NCBI GenBank assembly: GCA_041655735.1
Contig: JBBAEV010000016.1
Span: forward strand, 1 to 20,274
DNA from: JBBAEV01 sp041655735
Lineage (GTDB): Bacteria > Bacillota_I > Bacilli_A > RF39 > UBA660
Direction: 5' to 3'
DNA: 20,274 bases
Part shown: in pieces, positions 1 to 7,851 of the stretch
Position numbering within the stretch: the stretch's first letter is position 1
Layout of the letters: every line of letters begins with the position of its first letter
The notes under the pieces: generated by a model
What the model saw: only the letters and a program-made list of their open reading frames with translations
What the model was told of the DNA's origin: nothing
Databases searched by the model: none
Made by a program: the position numbers and the translations under genes

Positions 1-1482
1 AGTAGTGGTTTTATATTAGATGCTAATGATAATAAACTTAGATATGGTCCTCATATAGATGGTTCTTATAGAAATGTTTTTTCTAATAATAATTATATAG
101 TTGGGAAAGAATATACTATCGCTGGCACATATGATGGACAAACAGTCAAACTTTTTGTGGATGGTGTTCAACAATCTGCCACTTTTAATATTTCAGGCAG
201 TATAACTTTAAATAATAATATCCCAATTTTAATAGGAGCAGATCCTGATGGATCTGGATTACCAACGGCAGTTTATGATGGAAGTGTTGTAGTTAGTCAA
301 TTATATATATTTAATAGAGCTTTATCAGCTGCTGAAATTTCAACTTATTATAATACAAATATAATTTCTAATAAAAATGGTCTTGTTGCCCAATATGATT
401 TTAATGAAGGATCAGGGAATATATTAAATGATAGTGTAGGTAATAATGATGGTACTATTTATACTCCTAATTGGAAACTTTCTGGAATGTCAAATAATAT
501 AGATAATGATTTTCTAACTAACATATATCAAGCAGCAAACACAAAGTTTTCTTATAGGTATCGTCTTATTTCCGATTCCAACGAGCTAGCAGGAACAACT
601 TATAATTTTTCTTATACTGGTAATTATCAAACTTTTGTAGCTCCTGTTACTGGTACATATAAAATTGAATTATGGGGAGCTAGTGGAGGTAATGCTAGAA
701 TAACTAATACTACTACTATTGTTGAAAGATCCGGAGGAAGAGGTAGTTATACTTCGGGCCAAATAACATTAAATCAAGGGGAAACTTTAACAATACATGT
801 AGGAGAAAAAGGAGCTAACCAAAAGAGTTTAGAACCACTGACTGTTAGTACAGGGGGTTATAATGGTGGCGGAATTGGTGGTATTGAAATAGATGGTGAG
901 CATAGTCCTGAAGCGGGTGCTGGAGGAGGAGGAGCCACTGATATAAGGTTAGTGAGTGGCGCTTGGAATAACAATGATAGTTTAAGAAGTAGAATTATGG
1001 TTGCATCTGGAGGAGGAGGGGCCACGTCCCACTTAACTTCTCATTTTGAATCTTATGGTGGTAATGCTGGTGGATTAACTAGTTATACTAATAGTACTTT
1101 CACTACTATTGCTACTCAAACCAGTGGTTATGCTTTAGGTATTGGGAAAGATGGCTATAATGGAAAAGAAACTGGAAATTACGGTCCATATGGTGGAGCG
1201 GGAAGTGGTTACTATGGGGGTACTTGGACGGTTGAAAATACAACTACTTCTACAGCTCAAGGAGGAGCTGGTGGTTCATCGTTTATTTCAGGCCATCCTG
1301 GATGCAATGCTATAAATTCATCAGGAATTCACACTGGACAACCTAATCATTATTCTGGATATGTATTTTCTAACACCATGATGATAGATGGTAATAGTTT
1401 AATGCCATCTCCAGTTGGTAATTTATCACATGGACACAATGGCCATGGACATGCGAGAATTACATTAATTAATGCAGATTAA
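1..1482 (+). CDS. LamG plus glycine-rich surface protein, 5'-truncated (adhesin-like, pilin-associated)
   Basis: The reading frame is open from base 1, so the true start lies upstream; the GTG at 157 is internal. The visible part starts inside a LamG/concanavalin-A-like domain (strand GKEYTIAGTYDG, then VKLFVDGV, then a closing strand ending in LYIFNRALSAAEI). Next comes the opening strand of a second LamG-like unit (LVAQYDFNEGSGN). The C-terminal 290 or so residues resemble the ALK/LTK-type glycine-rich domain: a TFVAPVTGTYKIELWGASGG entry, several GGG(G)A runs, and a final ARITLI strand. The tail before that strand is His-rich (SHGHNGHGHARI). The next gene begins 24 bases downstream behind an AAGGG site, so this is the upstream member of the pilin cluster. 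LamG and glycine-rich domains suggest glycan or surface binding, which is inference. The missing N-terminus probably carries a pilin or secretion signal. Confidence 0.75.
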   Translation, partial: SSGFILDANDNKLRYGPHIDGSYRNVFSNNNYIVGKEYTIAGTYDGQTVKLFVDGVQQSATFNISGSITLNNNIPILIGADPDGSGLPTAVYDGSVVVSQLYIFNRALSAAEISTYYNTNIISNKNGLVAQYDFNEGSGNILNDSVGNNDGTIYTPNWKLSGMSNNIDNDFLTNIYQAANTKFSYRYRLISDSNELAGTTYNFSYTGNYQTFVAPVTGTYKIELWGASGGNARITNTTTIVERSGGRGSYTSGQITLNQGETLTIHVGEKGANQKSLEPLTVSTGGYNGGGIGGIEIDGEHSPEAGAGGGGATDIRLVSGAWNNNDSLRSRIMVASGGGGATSHLTSHFESYGGNAGGLTSYTNSTFTTIATQTSGYALGIGKDGYNGKETGNYGPYGGAGSGYYGGTWTVENTTTSTAQGGAGGSSFISGHPGCNAINSSGIHTGQPNHYSGYVFSNTMMIDGNSLMPSPVGNLSHGHNGHGHARITLINAD

Positions 1483-1506
1483 TAATTAAAAAGGGTAAGT
1501 GATTAT

Positions 1507-2034
1507 ATGAAAAATAACAAAGGTTTTACTGTATATGAATTATTAATAAGTTTTACTTTTTTAGCACTTATTAGTTATTCAATGCTGTCTATGATATTAA
1601 ATATTAAAGATAAATCCTATCTTACTGGATTAGAGTTTGATATGAAAACTTTTAAAAATGCAGTTTCAATAAAAATTGAAAATGATTTAACAACTAAAAC
1701 CATTCAATCAATTACTACTTGTGGTGATTATTGTATTAGTATTTTATATGATAACGAAGAAGCTAAACAATTTTCTATTGATATTTCTAATAAAACTATT
1801 TCTTATGGTACAGAAAATTATAAGTTGCCAACTGATTCATACTTTGGAGAAAGTATGTCTGTTTCTACACAAACAATTGCGGAAGTCAGTAGTGGCAGAA
1901 AAAATTCATTATTAATATTTTATATTCCTATTGAACATTATGAAGCGAAAGGTGATTTTGGACTTAATTTAATTTATCAATATGATAATAACGAATATGA
2001 TTTAAGCGGATTTACATTTGGAGTGGTAGAGTAA
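1507..2034 (+). CDS. Minor type IV pilin / pseudopilin
   Basis: A 175-residue protein with a class III (type IV prepilin) signal: basic MKNNKG leader, then FTVYE, so cleavage by prepilin peptidase after Gly6 would leave Phe+1 and the assembly-critical Glu+5. A hydrophobic helix follows (about residues 7-31). The rest is a small globular domain with two close cysteines (TTCGDYC) that could form a disulfide. I recognise no further domain. The start ATG has an AAGGG site at 1491-1495. The gene sits 24 bases after the LamG/glycine-rich gene and 17 bases before another pilin-like gene, so the three are probably co-transcribed. Family knowledge says such proteins are membrane-anchored until built into a pilus or pseudopilus tip; its exact place in the fibre is unknown. 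Confidence 0.75.
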   Translation: MKNNKGFTVYELLISFTFLALISYSMLSMILNIKDKSYLTGLEFDMKTFKNAVSIKIENDLTTKTIQSITTCGDYCISILYDNEEAKQFSIDISNKTISYGTENYKLPTDSYFGESMSVSTQTIAEVSSGRKNSLLIFYIPIEHYEAKGDFGLNLIYQYDNNEYDLSGFTFGVVE

Positions 2035-2051
2035 TAGTTAAGGGTGATTTT

Positions 2052-2966
2052 ATGAAAAGTCAAAGTGGAATAGCTATATCAACAATTTTATATATGATTA
2101 TTATTGTTTTTGGGCTTGTAATAGTAACTTATATGAGCATATTGGTTAAAAACACTGATATAAATAGAGGAGCTATAGATAAGGTTAAAACATCTTTAAG
2201 TGTGGGTAATTTATCAGATAGTGATAAATTAGTAGTTAAAGAATATCGATATATGAAATCTGATGGCACTTATAGTGATTGGATAAGTTATGCAAACAAG
2301 TCACATATAGATAAAACAATTAATTTAACTACTATTTCTAATAACGGTTTTATGGGTGATAATTATAATTTAACATCAATTGGTGTTGAATTAAAGCTTG
2401 AAAATGGTATTGGTTATTTAGATTTTAATGGTAGTACTGATAGAGGAGATGGAGTAACTAATACTACTGGCTTTATGCTTAATACTTTATATATAGAAGG
2501 AGTTTATAATGCAACAAGTAATATGTTTATATCCTTTAATAATACTGATGCTTTTTTATATAATAATGATTTAGATTTTTCTAGTCCTAATGCAGACTTT
2601 AGAACGGAAATAACTGAAAATGTTACTCTTGGGCAAAAATTTAAAGCAACTTTAACTTGGACGAGTGATGAAATTTATAATATTTATGTAAATGGTGAGA
2701 AAAAGGCAATTCAAAAATCGGGTTCTACACCTAATCATGCTTATCCATTAGAATGTTTAAAAATAGCATTAGGATATGGCGAATATGCTAATGATTATTA
2801 CTTGGATGGAAGAATATATGACTTAAGATTATCTTCTAGAATATTAACAATTTCAGAAGCAATTGCAATTACTTCTAATGATATTGACATTAATAGTATA
2901 TTGGGGGAAAATTCAGCAGAAGTAATTTATGGTAATTTTATTCAATATAGAGAAAAAGTATATTAA
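2052..2966 (+). CDS. Pilin-like protein with C-terminal LamG domain, no Glu+5
   Basis: A 304-residue protein with a short leader MKSQSG followed by a hydrophobic helix (about residues 7-31). The arrangement fits prepilin processing after Gly6, but the position equivalent to Glu+5 is Thr11. GspK/PilX-type tip pilins similarly lack that glutamate. From about residue 95 to 280 the sequence resembles a LamG (Laminin_G_3) jelly roll: IGYLDFNGSTD, LYIEGVY, FKATLTWTSDEIYNIYVNG, then YYLDGRIYDLRLSSRIL. The ATG has an AAGGGTGA site at 2040-2047. The gene closes the minor-pilin operon; the next gene has its own promoter. A fibre-tip pilin that displays a carbohydrate- or protein-binding domain is the favoured reading. 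A simple N-terminally anchored surface lectin is the alternative. Confidence 0.65.
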   Translation: MKSQSGIAISTILYMIIIVFGLVIVTYMSILVKNTDINRGAIDKVKTSLSVGNLSDSDKLVVKEYRYMKSDGTYSDWISYANKSHIDKTINLTTISNNGFMGDNYNLTSIGVELKLENGIGYLDFNGSTDRGDGVTNTTGFMLNTLYIEGVYNATSNMFISFNNTDAFLYNNDLDFSSPNADFRTEITENVTLGQKFKATLTWTSDEIYNIYVNGEKKAIQKSGSTPNHAYPLECLKIALGYGEYANDYYLDGRIYDLRLSSRILTISEAIAITSNDIDINSILGENSAEVIYGNFIQYREKVY

Positions 2967-3006
2967 TTTACTTTTTGTAAAATAATTGTAAAAAAAAACA
3001 ATATTG

Positions 3007-3036
3007 TTGACTAAAATATTGAATTTGTGTTAAATT
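3007..3036 (+). promoter_or_regulatory. Promoter of the major pilin gene
   Basis: TTGACT at 3007-3012, then an 18-base spacer and an extended -10 (TGtTAAATT, hexamer 3031-3036). A TATAAA lies at 3036-3041 but the spacing is poorer. The promoter sits in the 105-base gap before the pilin gene and would let that gene be expressed separately from the three minor-pilin genes upstream. Confidence 0.55.
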
Positions 3037-3071
3037 ATAAATGTAGACAATAATATAAGGAGGAGTGTACA

Positions 3072-3614
3072 TTGAAAAAATTAAATAAGAAAGGTTTTAC
3101 ATTAATAGAATTATTGGCGGTTATCGTTATTCTCGCAATTATTTTAATAATCGCAATACCTAGTGTTACTGGATTAATAGATGATGCAAAGAAAGATTCA
3201 TTCATATCAACAGCTAGGATGATGAAATCATCTGCAAGACTTTATACCTCAACAGAGGAAAGCGTTATATTACCATCTGAAGCAGATCATGTTATATTAA
3301 TCACTGCGGATGAACTTGATATGGATAACATGGGAAATGATCCTGATGGGAATGCTTATGATACGGCCAATTCTTACATCGCAATCGCATCTACAACAGG
3401 TGGTACTTTAGAATATTATGTAACATTAGTAAGTACTGGAACTAATTCAAGAGGAATTTATATGGCAGAAATAGATAATCTTGAAAAGGCTGATGTGTTC
3501 GCAGATAGAGCAGAAGCGGGAATTACAGAAGTAAGTGAATTAAGTGGTACCATACCAAAACCAGATTCTGAAGAAGATACTTTCACTATTGATAATATTT
3601 ATGATGGATCATAA
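3072..3614 (+). CDS. Type IV pilin (probable major subunit)
   Basis: A 180-residue protein with a textbook prepilin signal: MKKLNKKG leader, cleavage after Gly8, then FTLIELLAVIVILAIILII with Glu at +5 and Pro at +18. The long N-terminal helix continues through DDAKKDS, and the rest is a small, acidic, cysteine-free head. The start is TTG at 3072, placed 6 bases after a strong AAGGAGGAG site (3058-3065); no ATG competes. It has its own promoter and an efficient terminator overlapping its stop, which fits high-level expression of a major subunit (inference). No assembly ATPase, prepilin peptidase or platform protein is in the window, so the pilus machinery must lie upstream or elsewhere. Confidence 0.85.
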   Translation: MKKLNKKGFTLIELLAVIVILAIILIIAIPSVTGLIDDAKKDSFISTARMMKSSARLYTSTEESVILPSEADHVILITADELDMDNMGNDPDGNAYDTANSYIAIASTTGGTLEYYVTLVSTGTNSRGIYMAEIDNLEKADVFADRAEAGITEVSELSGTIPKPDSEEDTFTIDNIYDGS

Positions 3615-3640
3615 AAAAACTGGCAATGCCAGTTTTTTTT
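3613..3640 (+). terminator. Rho-independent terminator after the pilin gene
   Basis: Stem of CTGGC/GCCAG (3620-3624 with 3628-3632) closed by a three-base loop, flanked by A7 and T8 that extend the pairing. It starts within the pilin stop codon. Confidence 0.9.
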
Positions 3641-3641
3641 A

Positions 3642-3650
3642 TGCTATAAT
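3642..3650 (+). promoter_or_regulatory. Extended -10 promoter of nfo
   Basis: TGcTATAAT immediately after the pilin terminator, with the T-rich terminator tail in the -35 position. The predicted start near 3657 gives a leader of about 16 bases before the nfo ATG. Confidence 0.6.
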
Positions 3651-3672
3651 TTTTATAGAAAGTGGTGTATTT

Positions 3673-4590
3673 ATGAAATTATTAATAGGATCACATGTAT
3701 CTTTTACTAAAGAAGAACAATTGTTAGGATGTATTAAAGAAACATTAAGTTATGCAGCTAACGCGTGTATGTTTTATACAGGAGCACCACAAAATACTAA
3801 AAGAATAAAAATAGACAATAATCTAACCACTAAAGCAATATCATATATGAAAGAAAATAATATAGATATTAATAATGTGTTAGTACATGCTCCTTATATA
3901 ATAAATCTCGCAAATAATACAAATGAAGAAAGTTACAAATTCGCGATAAATTTTTTAAAACAAGAAATATCTCGTTGTACTCAACTACACATAAAAAAAA
4001 TAATACTTCATCCAGGCAGTCATGTGGGGCTTGGCATAGATATTGGAATAGAAAATATTGTTAATGCTTTAAATAAAGTTATTACTCCTTCACAAAGTGT
4101 TATTATATGCCTTGAAACAATGTCGGGTAAAGGTAGTGAATGTGGTAAAACATTTGAAGAATTAAAAAAAATATTAGACGGGGTCAATATTTCATCTAAA
4201 ATAGGATTTTGTATAGATACATGTCATTTAAATGATGCAGGGTATGATATCAGTAATTTTGATAGTGTTATTAGAGAATTCGATAGAATAATAGGAATAG
4301 ATAAGTTATATGCTATTCATATTAATGATAGTAAGAATGAAATAGGTTCTATGAAAGACCGTCATGAAAATCTTGGCTTTGGTAATCTTGGCTTTAATAA
4401 TATATTAAATGTTATTTATCATCCATTCTTAGAAAATATTCCTAAAATATTAGAAACTCCATATATTACTTCAAATGACAATGATAAAAATAAAACTTTT
4501 CCACCATATAAAGCAGAAATAAAAATGATAAAAAACAAGGAATTTAATAATAATTTATATAATGATATAAGAAATTATTATAAAAGATAA
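3673..4590 (+). CDS. nfo: Endonuclease IV (AP endonuclease)
   Basis: A 305-residue TIM-barrel AP endonuclease that cuts 5' to abasic sites in base excision repair, using a trinuclear zinc centre. Family motifs appear in order: GSHVSF near the N-terminus, LHPGSHVG, CLETMSGKGSE, GFCIDTCHLNDAGYD, HINDSKN, DRHENLGFG and a final LETP. Their His, Glu and Asp residues are the expected zinc ligands. Length matches the family (about 280-300). The frame stays open upstream to 3544, but that part overlaps the pilin gene and terminator. The ATG at 3673 has the GSHVSF start typical of the family and an AGTGGTG site. A DUF2624-like gene follows convergently, the same neighbour as in Bacillus (yqfS-yqfT), although there the two genes are co-directional. 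Confidence 0.95.
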   Translation: MKLLIGSHVSFTKEEQLLGCIKETLSYAANACMFYTGAPQNTKRIKIDNNLTTKAISYMKENNIDINNVLVHAPYIINLANNTNEESYKFAINFLKQEISRCTQLHIKKIILHPGSHVGLGIDIGIENIVNALNKVITPSQSVIICLETMSGKGSECGKTFEELKKILDGVNISSKIGFCIDTCHLNDAGYDISNFDSVIREFDRIIGIDKLYAIHINDSKNEIGSMKDRHENLGFGNLGFNNILNVIYHPFLENIPKILETPYITSNDNDKNKTFPPYKAEIKMIKNKEFNNNLYNDIRNYYKR

Positions 4591-4609
4591 ATTTATAAAT
4601 TTATCTTTT
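4582..4609. terminator. Perfect 28-base palindrome shared by two convergent genes
   Basis: AAAAGATAAATTTA (4582-4595) is followed directly by its exact reverse complement (4596-4609). It contains the nfo stop (4588-4590) and the stop of the minus-strand gene (4593-4595). A-tracts and T-tracts on either side make it suitable as a bidirectional terminator. Confidence 0.7.
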
Positions 4610-4850
4610 CTTTAAATTCAATATATAGTTTTTCTATTTTGTTATAAGTATTATCAGATACCTTTTCCTTTAACTCATTTAATATTTCCTTAGGATTACC
4701 ATAAACAATAGTACGCCAATATCTTTTTATATAATCATGTATTATTTTTGTTTCTTTTTCATCTACTTCAATACCTTTCTTATTACTAAAACATTTTATA
4801 TCATCAATATTTAATCTATTAACATATTCTTTTATTAAAAATTCATTCAT
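4593..4850 (-). CDS. Small protein, DUF2624/YqfT-like
   Basis: An 85-residue charged, mostly helical protein with no signal or membrane segment. It resembles the DUF2624 family (B. subtilis YqfT), which has a similar length, an N-terminal MN...VN..LN..D pattern and a predicted three-helix layout. The adjacency to nfo supports this: yqfT lies beside the nfo gene in Bacillus. The function of the family is unknown. The start has a GAGGTGA site (4857-4863 on the minus strand) spaced 6 bases from the ATG. The gene is convergent with nfo, with 2 bases between stop codons, and divergent from the superoxide dismutase gene. The family call is from remembered similarity and moderate only. Confidence 0.6.
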   Translation of the reverse strand: MNEFLIKEYVNRLNIDDIKCFSNKKGIEVDEKETKIIHDYIKRYWRTIVYGNPKEILNELKEKVSDNTYNKIEKLYIEFKEKINL

Positions 4851-4893
4851 TAAATCACCTCTAAGAAAGTATATGTTTATCTGTTTATTATAT

Positions 4894-4922
4894 GTGACAA
4901 ACTACTTTATATATAATATAAT
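4894..4922 (+). promoter_or_regulatory. Promoter of the superoxide dismutase gene
   Basis: GTGACA at 4894-4899, a 17-base spacer, and TATAAT at 4917-4922. On the opposite strand a TATAAT (4892-4887) could serve the divergent DUF2624-like gene, so the two promoters would overlap. Confidence 0.6.
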
Positions 4923-4954
4923 AATATTAGTATGATGGAAGGGAGGTTTAATAT

Positions 4955-5572
4955 ATGTATATTATGCCTAAATTAGATTATAATTATGATGCGCTAGAGC
5001 CATATATTGGAAAAGAAACAGTGTATATTCATCATACTAAACATCATCAAACATATTTAGATAAATTAAATAAAATACTAGATAGTATAAATTTTAATTA
5101 TAGTATATCTATTGAAAAACTTTTATATAATATTGAAAAAATAGATCCTAGTATTAGACAAGAAGTTATAAATTATGGAGGAGGATTTTATAATCATAAT
5201 TTATATTTTAAAATAATGAGTCCTAGTAATATAAAAGAGCCAATAGGTATCATAAAAGAAAAGATAAATAATGATTTTGGTTCTTATGATAAATTTAAAA
5301 AAAAGTTTATAGAAAACGCAACTTCAGTATTTGGATCAGGGTATACTTGGCTTGTTTTAGATGAAGATAAACTTAAAATAATAAATACTAAAAATCAAGA
5401 TTCACCTCTCCTTATGAAATTAATACCACTTTTTACAATAGATGTGTGGGAACATGCTTATTATCTTGATTATCAAAATAAAAGAATGGATTATATCAAT
5501 AATTTTTTTGAATTAATAAATTGGGAAGAAGTAAATAAAATATATGAAGAGATCAAACATAATTTACAGTAG
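4955..5572 (+). CDS. sodA: Superoxide dismutase, Fe/Mn family
   Basis: A 205-residue cytoplasmic enzyme that converts superoxide to oxygen and hydrogen peroxide. The N-terminal hairpin domain is recognisable (LDYNYDALEPYI, IHHTKHHQTYLDKL). The four metal ligands are present: His26, His81 (YNHN), Asp163 and His167 (TIDVWEHAYYLDYQNKR). Gly77 and the Gln in NQDSPL are the outer-sphere residues typical of manganese-type rather than iron-type enzymes, although metal choice cannot be fixed from sequence. The ATG at 4955 has a GGGAGG site 8 bases upstream; the inner ATG at 4964 would be too far. It comes before the penicillin-binding protein gene, as sodA comes before pbpA in Bacillus. A superoxide dismutase suggests the organism meets oxygen at least at times. 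Confidence 0.93.
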   Translation: MYIMPKLDYNYDALEPYIGKETVYIHHTKHHQTYLDKLNKILDSINFNYSISIEKLLYNIEKIDPSIRQEVINYGGGFYNHNLYFKIMSPSNIKEPIGIIKEKINNDFGSYDKFKKKFIENATSVFGSGYTWLVLDEDKLKIINTKNQDSPLLMKLIPLFTIDVWEHAYYLDYQNKRMDYINNFFELINWEEVNKIYEEIKHNLQ

Positions 5573-7604
5573 ATATAAACAAAAAAGAAATATCAGAGAA
5601 ATTATTGATAAAAGAATGGGAATTTTTATTATTTTACTAACATTAATATTTTCAATTGTTTTTTTTAGATTATATTATATTCAAATATTAAAAAAAGACT
5701 TTTATATTAAGAAAGCAGAAGCGTTAGGAGAAATTGTTATTGAGGGAGATTCAGCCCCAAGAGGGAGAATTTATGATCGAAATCATAATTTAATTGTAGA
5801 TAATAAGGCAGTAAAAACCATCTATTATAAAAAACCTAATAACATTACTAGTAAAGAAGAAATAAAGTTGGCTTATTTATTAGGGGATATGATTGTGGTA
5901 GATTTTTCATCATTACATAAAACTAATTTAAAAGAGTTTTGGCTTGTGAATAATTTTGAATTGGGAAAGAAAAAAATAACGGATAAAGAGTGGCAATTAT
6001 TAAAGGAAAGAAAATTAAATAATAACGATATAGAAAAGTTAAAAATAGAACGTATTACAGATGAAGAACTAAGTGTCTATAAAGATATTGATAAAGAAGC
6101 TGCTTTTATATATTATTTAATGAATAAAGGTTATTCTTACGATGAAAAGATAATTAAAAATGAAAGTGTAAGTGATTATGAATATGCAATTGTTTCTGAA
6201 AATTTAAATAAATTAAAAGGTTTTGGGACAAAATTTGATTGGGATAGGGTATTTTTATATAAAGATACTTTTAAAACAATATTAGGTAAAGTATCCAATG
6301 AATCACAAGGATTACCATTAGAGTTAAAGAATTATTATTTAGCTAAAGGATATAAATTAAATGATAGGGTAGGAATAAGTTATTTAGAGTATCAATATGA
6401 AGATATTTTAAAAGGAATAAAACCAAAATATAAATTATTATCTGATAATAATTATGAACTCATTAGTGAAGGAAAAAGAGGTAATGATATTGTTTTAACT
6501 ATTGACATAAAACTCCAACAAGAAATAGAAAAAATATTAGAAGAAGAAGTTAAAAGGACAAAGTCAGAACCTAATACTGAATATTATAATAGATCTTTTG
6601 TGGTAATTACGAATCCTAAAACAGGGGAAATACTCGCAATGGCTGGAAAACAAGTTTTAGAAGTAAATGGAAAATTAAAAATATATGATTATACACCTGG
6701 TATAATAACTTCTCCAGTTACTGCGGGCTCTATTGTTAAAGGAGCTTCAATAATGGTTGGCTATGATACTGGGGTTATTGAAATTGGAAGTGTATTAAAA
6801 GATGAATGTATTAAAATCAAATCTACACCTACAAAATGTTCGTGGAAAACAATGGGAAATATTAATGATTTGAGGGCATTATCCCAAAGTTCTAATGTTT
6901 ATCAATTTAAAATAGGGATTATGGTAGGAAAAGGGAAATATAGTTATAATAAACCTCTTTCAATAGATCCTAATGCATTTAATATCTATCGCAATATGTA
7001 TCAACAATTTGGATTAGGAATAAGAACAGGTATTGATTTACCGGGAGAAAGTATGGGATACCGTGGTAGTAGCGTGCAATCTGGTCATTTATTGGATTTT
7101 ACTATTGGTCAATATGATACCTATACACCAATTCAAATATCACAATATATTTCTACGATTGCGAATAAAGGATATCGTATGAAACCTTATCTTTTAAAGG
7201 AAGTATATAGTTCAGTATCAGGTGATTTTAGCGAACTTATTTTTCAAAACAATCCAAAGGTTTTAAATAAATTAAATGTGGAAAATAAATATATTGATAG
7301 AGTAAGGACAGGCTTAAGAGGGGTAATGGGAGCATTAGGATATGGTTATATGGGAAATGCTCCAACTCCGTCAGGTAAAACTGGAACTTCACAAAGTTTT
7401 ATTGATACAGATAATGATGGAGTAGTAGATACAGAAACTAATACTAAAAATTTTGTTGGATATGCGCCTAGTGATGATCCTATAATGTCAATTGCTGTAA
7501 TATCTCCCGACATATCTAGTAAAATTAGTGGTTCTTATATTTCGGGAGTAAATAAAAGAATTGGCTCAAGAGTTTCAAATAAATTCTTTGAAATATATAA
7601 ATAA
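5544..7604 (+). CDS. pbpA: Class B penicillin-binding protein 2 (peptidoglycan transpeptidase)
   Basis: A 686-residue D,D-transpeptidase that cross-links peptidoglycan outside the membrane. A basic N-terminus leads into one membrane anchor (about residues 26-48). A PBP dimerisation segment follows, with the class signature PRGRIYDRN near residue 72. The penicillin-binding domain carries all three active-site motifs: SIVK (Ser396 nucleophile, Lys399), SSN (449-451) and KTGT (612-615), followed by FVGYAP. It fits PBP2/PBP2A better than SpoVD or FtsI by neighbourhood, since sodA-pbpA are neighbours in Bacillus. The ATG at 5544 overlaps the sodA end by 29 bases and has a GGGAAGAAG element about 12 bases upstream. 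A start at 5616 would leave almost no cytoplasmic tail. The alternative is an elongation PBP of another subclass. Confidence 0.88.
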   Translation: MKRSNIIYSRYKQKRNIREIIDKRMGIFIILLTLIFSIVFFRLYYIQILKKDFYIKKAEALGEIVIEGDSAPRGRIYDRNHNLIVDNKAVKTIYYKKPNNITSKEEIKLAYLLGDMIVVDFSSLHKTNLKEFWLVNNFELGKKKITDKEWQLLKERKLNNNDIEKLKIERITDEELSVYKDIDKEAAFIYYLMNKGYSYDEKIIKNESVSDYEYAIVSENLNKLKGFGTKFDWDRVFLYKDTFKTILGKVSNESQGLPLELKNYYLAKGYKLNDRVGISYLEYQYEDILKGIKPKYKLLSDNNYELISEGKRGNDIVLTIDIKLQQEIEKILEEEVKRTKSEPNTEYYNRSFVVITNPKTGEILAMAGKQVLEVNGKLKIYDYTPGIITSPVTAGSIVKGASIMVGYDTGVIEIGSVLKDECIKIKSTPTKCSWKTMGNINDLRALSQSSNVYQFKIGIMVGKGKYSYNKPLSIDPNAFNIYRNMYQQFGLGIRTGIDLPGESMGYRGSSVQSGHLLDFTIGQYDTYTPIQISQYISTIANKGYRMKPYLLKEVYSSVSGDFSELIFQNNPKVLNKLNVENKYIDRVRTGLRGVMGALGYGYMGNAPTPSGKTGTSQSFIDTDNDGVVDTETNTKNFVGYAPSDDPIMSIAVISPDISSKISGSYISGVNKRIGSRVSNKFFEIYK

Positions 7605-7615
7605 TATGATATAAT
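7588..7615 (+). promoter_or_regulatory. Promoter of rpmG
   Basis: TTGAAA at 7588-7593, a 16-base spacer ending in TGa, and TATAAT at 7610-7615. It overlaps the end of the penicillin-binding protein gene and gives a leader of about 21 bases. Confidence 0.75.
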
Positions 7616-7642
7616 ACAAAAGACGTAAGAAGGAGGTATATT

Positions 7643-7807
7643 ATGGCTAAAGTTGGTAATAGAAATGGAATAACTCTAGTATGTACTATATGTAATAACA
7701 AAAATTATAGGACTGAAAAAAATAAGAAAAATGATCCTGATCGCATTGAATTAAATAAATTTTGTAATAAATGTAAAAAAGTAACTTTACATAAAGAAGA
7801 AAAATAA
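7643..7807 (+). CDS. rpmG: 50S ribosomal protein L33 (zinc-ribbon form)
   Basis: A 54-residue protein starting at an ATG 6 bases after AGGAGG (7631-7636). It shows the L33 pattern: a basic N-terminus, TLVCTICNNKNYRTEKNKKN, then a DRIELNKFC segment and a basic tail. Both CXXC pairs (Cys14/Cys17 and Cys41/Cys44) are present. This is therefore the zinc-binding C+ form rather than the zinc-free C- form that Bacillus-type bacteria induce on zinc starvation. It is a small subunit of the large ribosomal particle near the E site. It is transcribed from its own promoter and lies between the PBP gene and efp. Confidence 0.93.
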   Translation: MAKVGNRNGITLVCTICNNKNYRTEKNKKNDPDRIELNKFCNKCKKVTLHKEEK

Positions 7808-7829
7808 TAAGTTTTATTAATATAAAATA

Positions 7830-7851
7830 ATGTCATGGAAATCCATGACAT
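7830..7851 (+). terminator. Hairpin between rpmG and efp
   Basis: A perfect nine-base stem ATGTCATGG/CCATGACAT with loop AAAT. Only a weak, interrupted T-run follows (ATGTTGTATTT), so it may terminate rpmG inefficiently or act as a regulatory stem in the efp leader. Confidence 0.5.

Noticed and set aside
1721..1915. ORF inside the minor pilin gene in another frame.
   Set aside because: No ribosome site, no family resemblance; the pilin frame explains the region.
2967..3006. Terminator between the LamG pilin gene and the major pilin gene.
   Set aside because: AT-rich with an A-run but no stable stem was found, so read-through from the upstream operon stays possible.
3544..3672. Upstream extension of the nfo frame.
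   Set aside because: It overlaps the pilin gene, its terminator and the nfo promoter; family alignment starts at the ATG at 3673.
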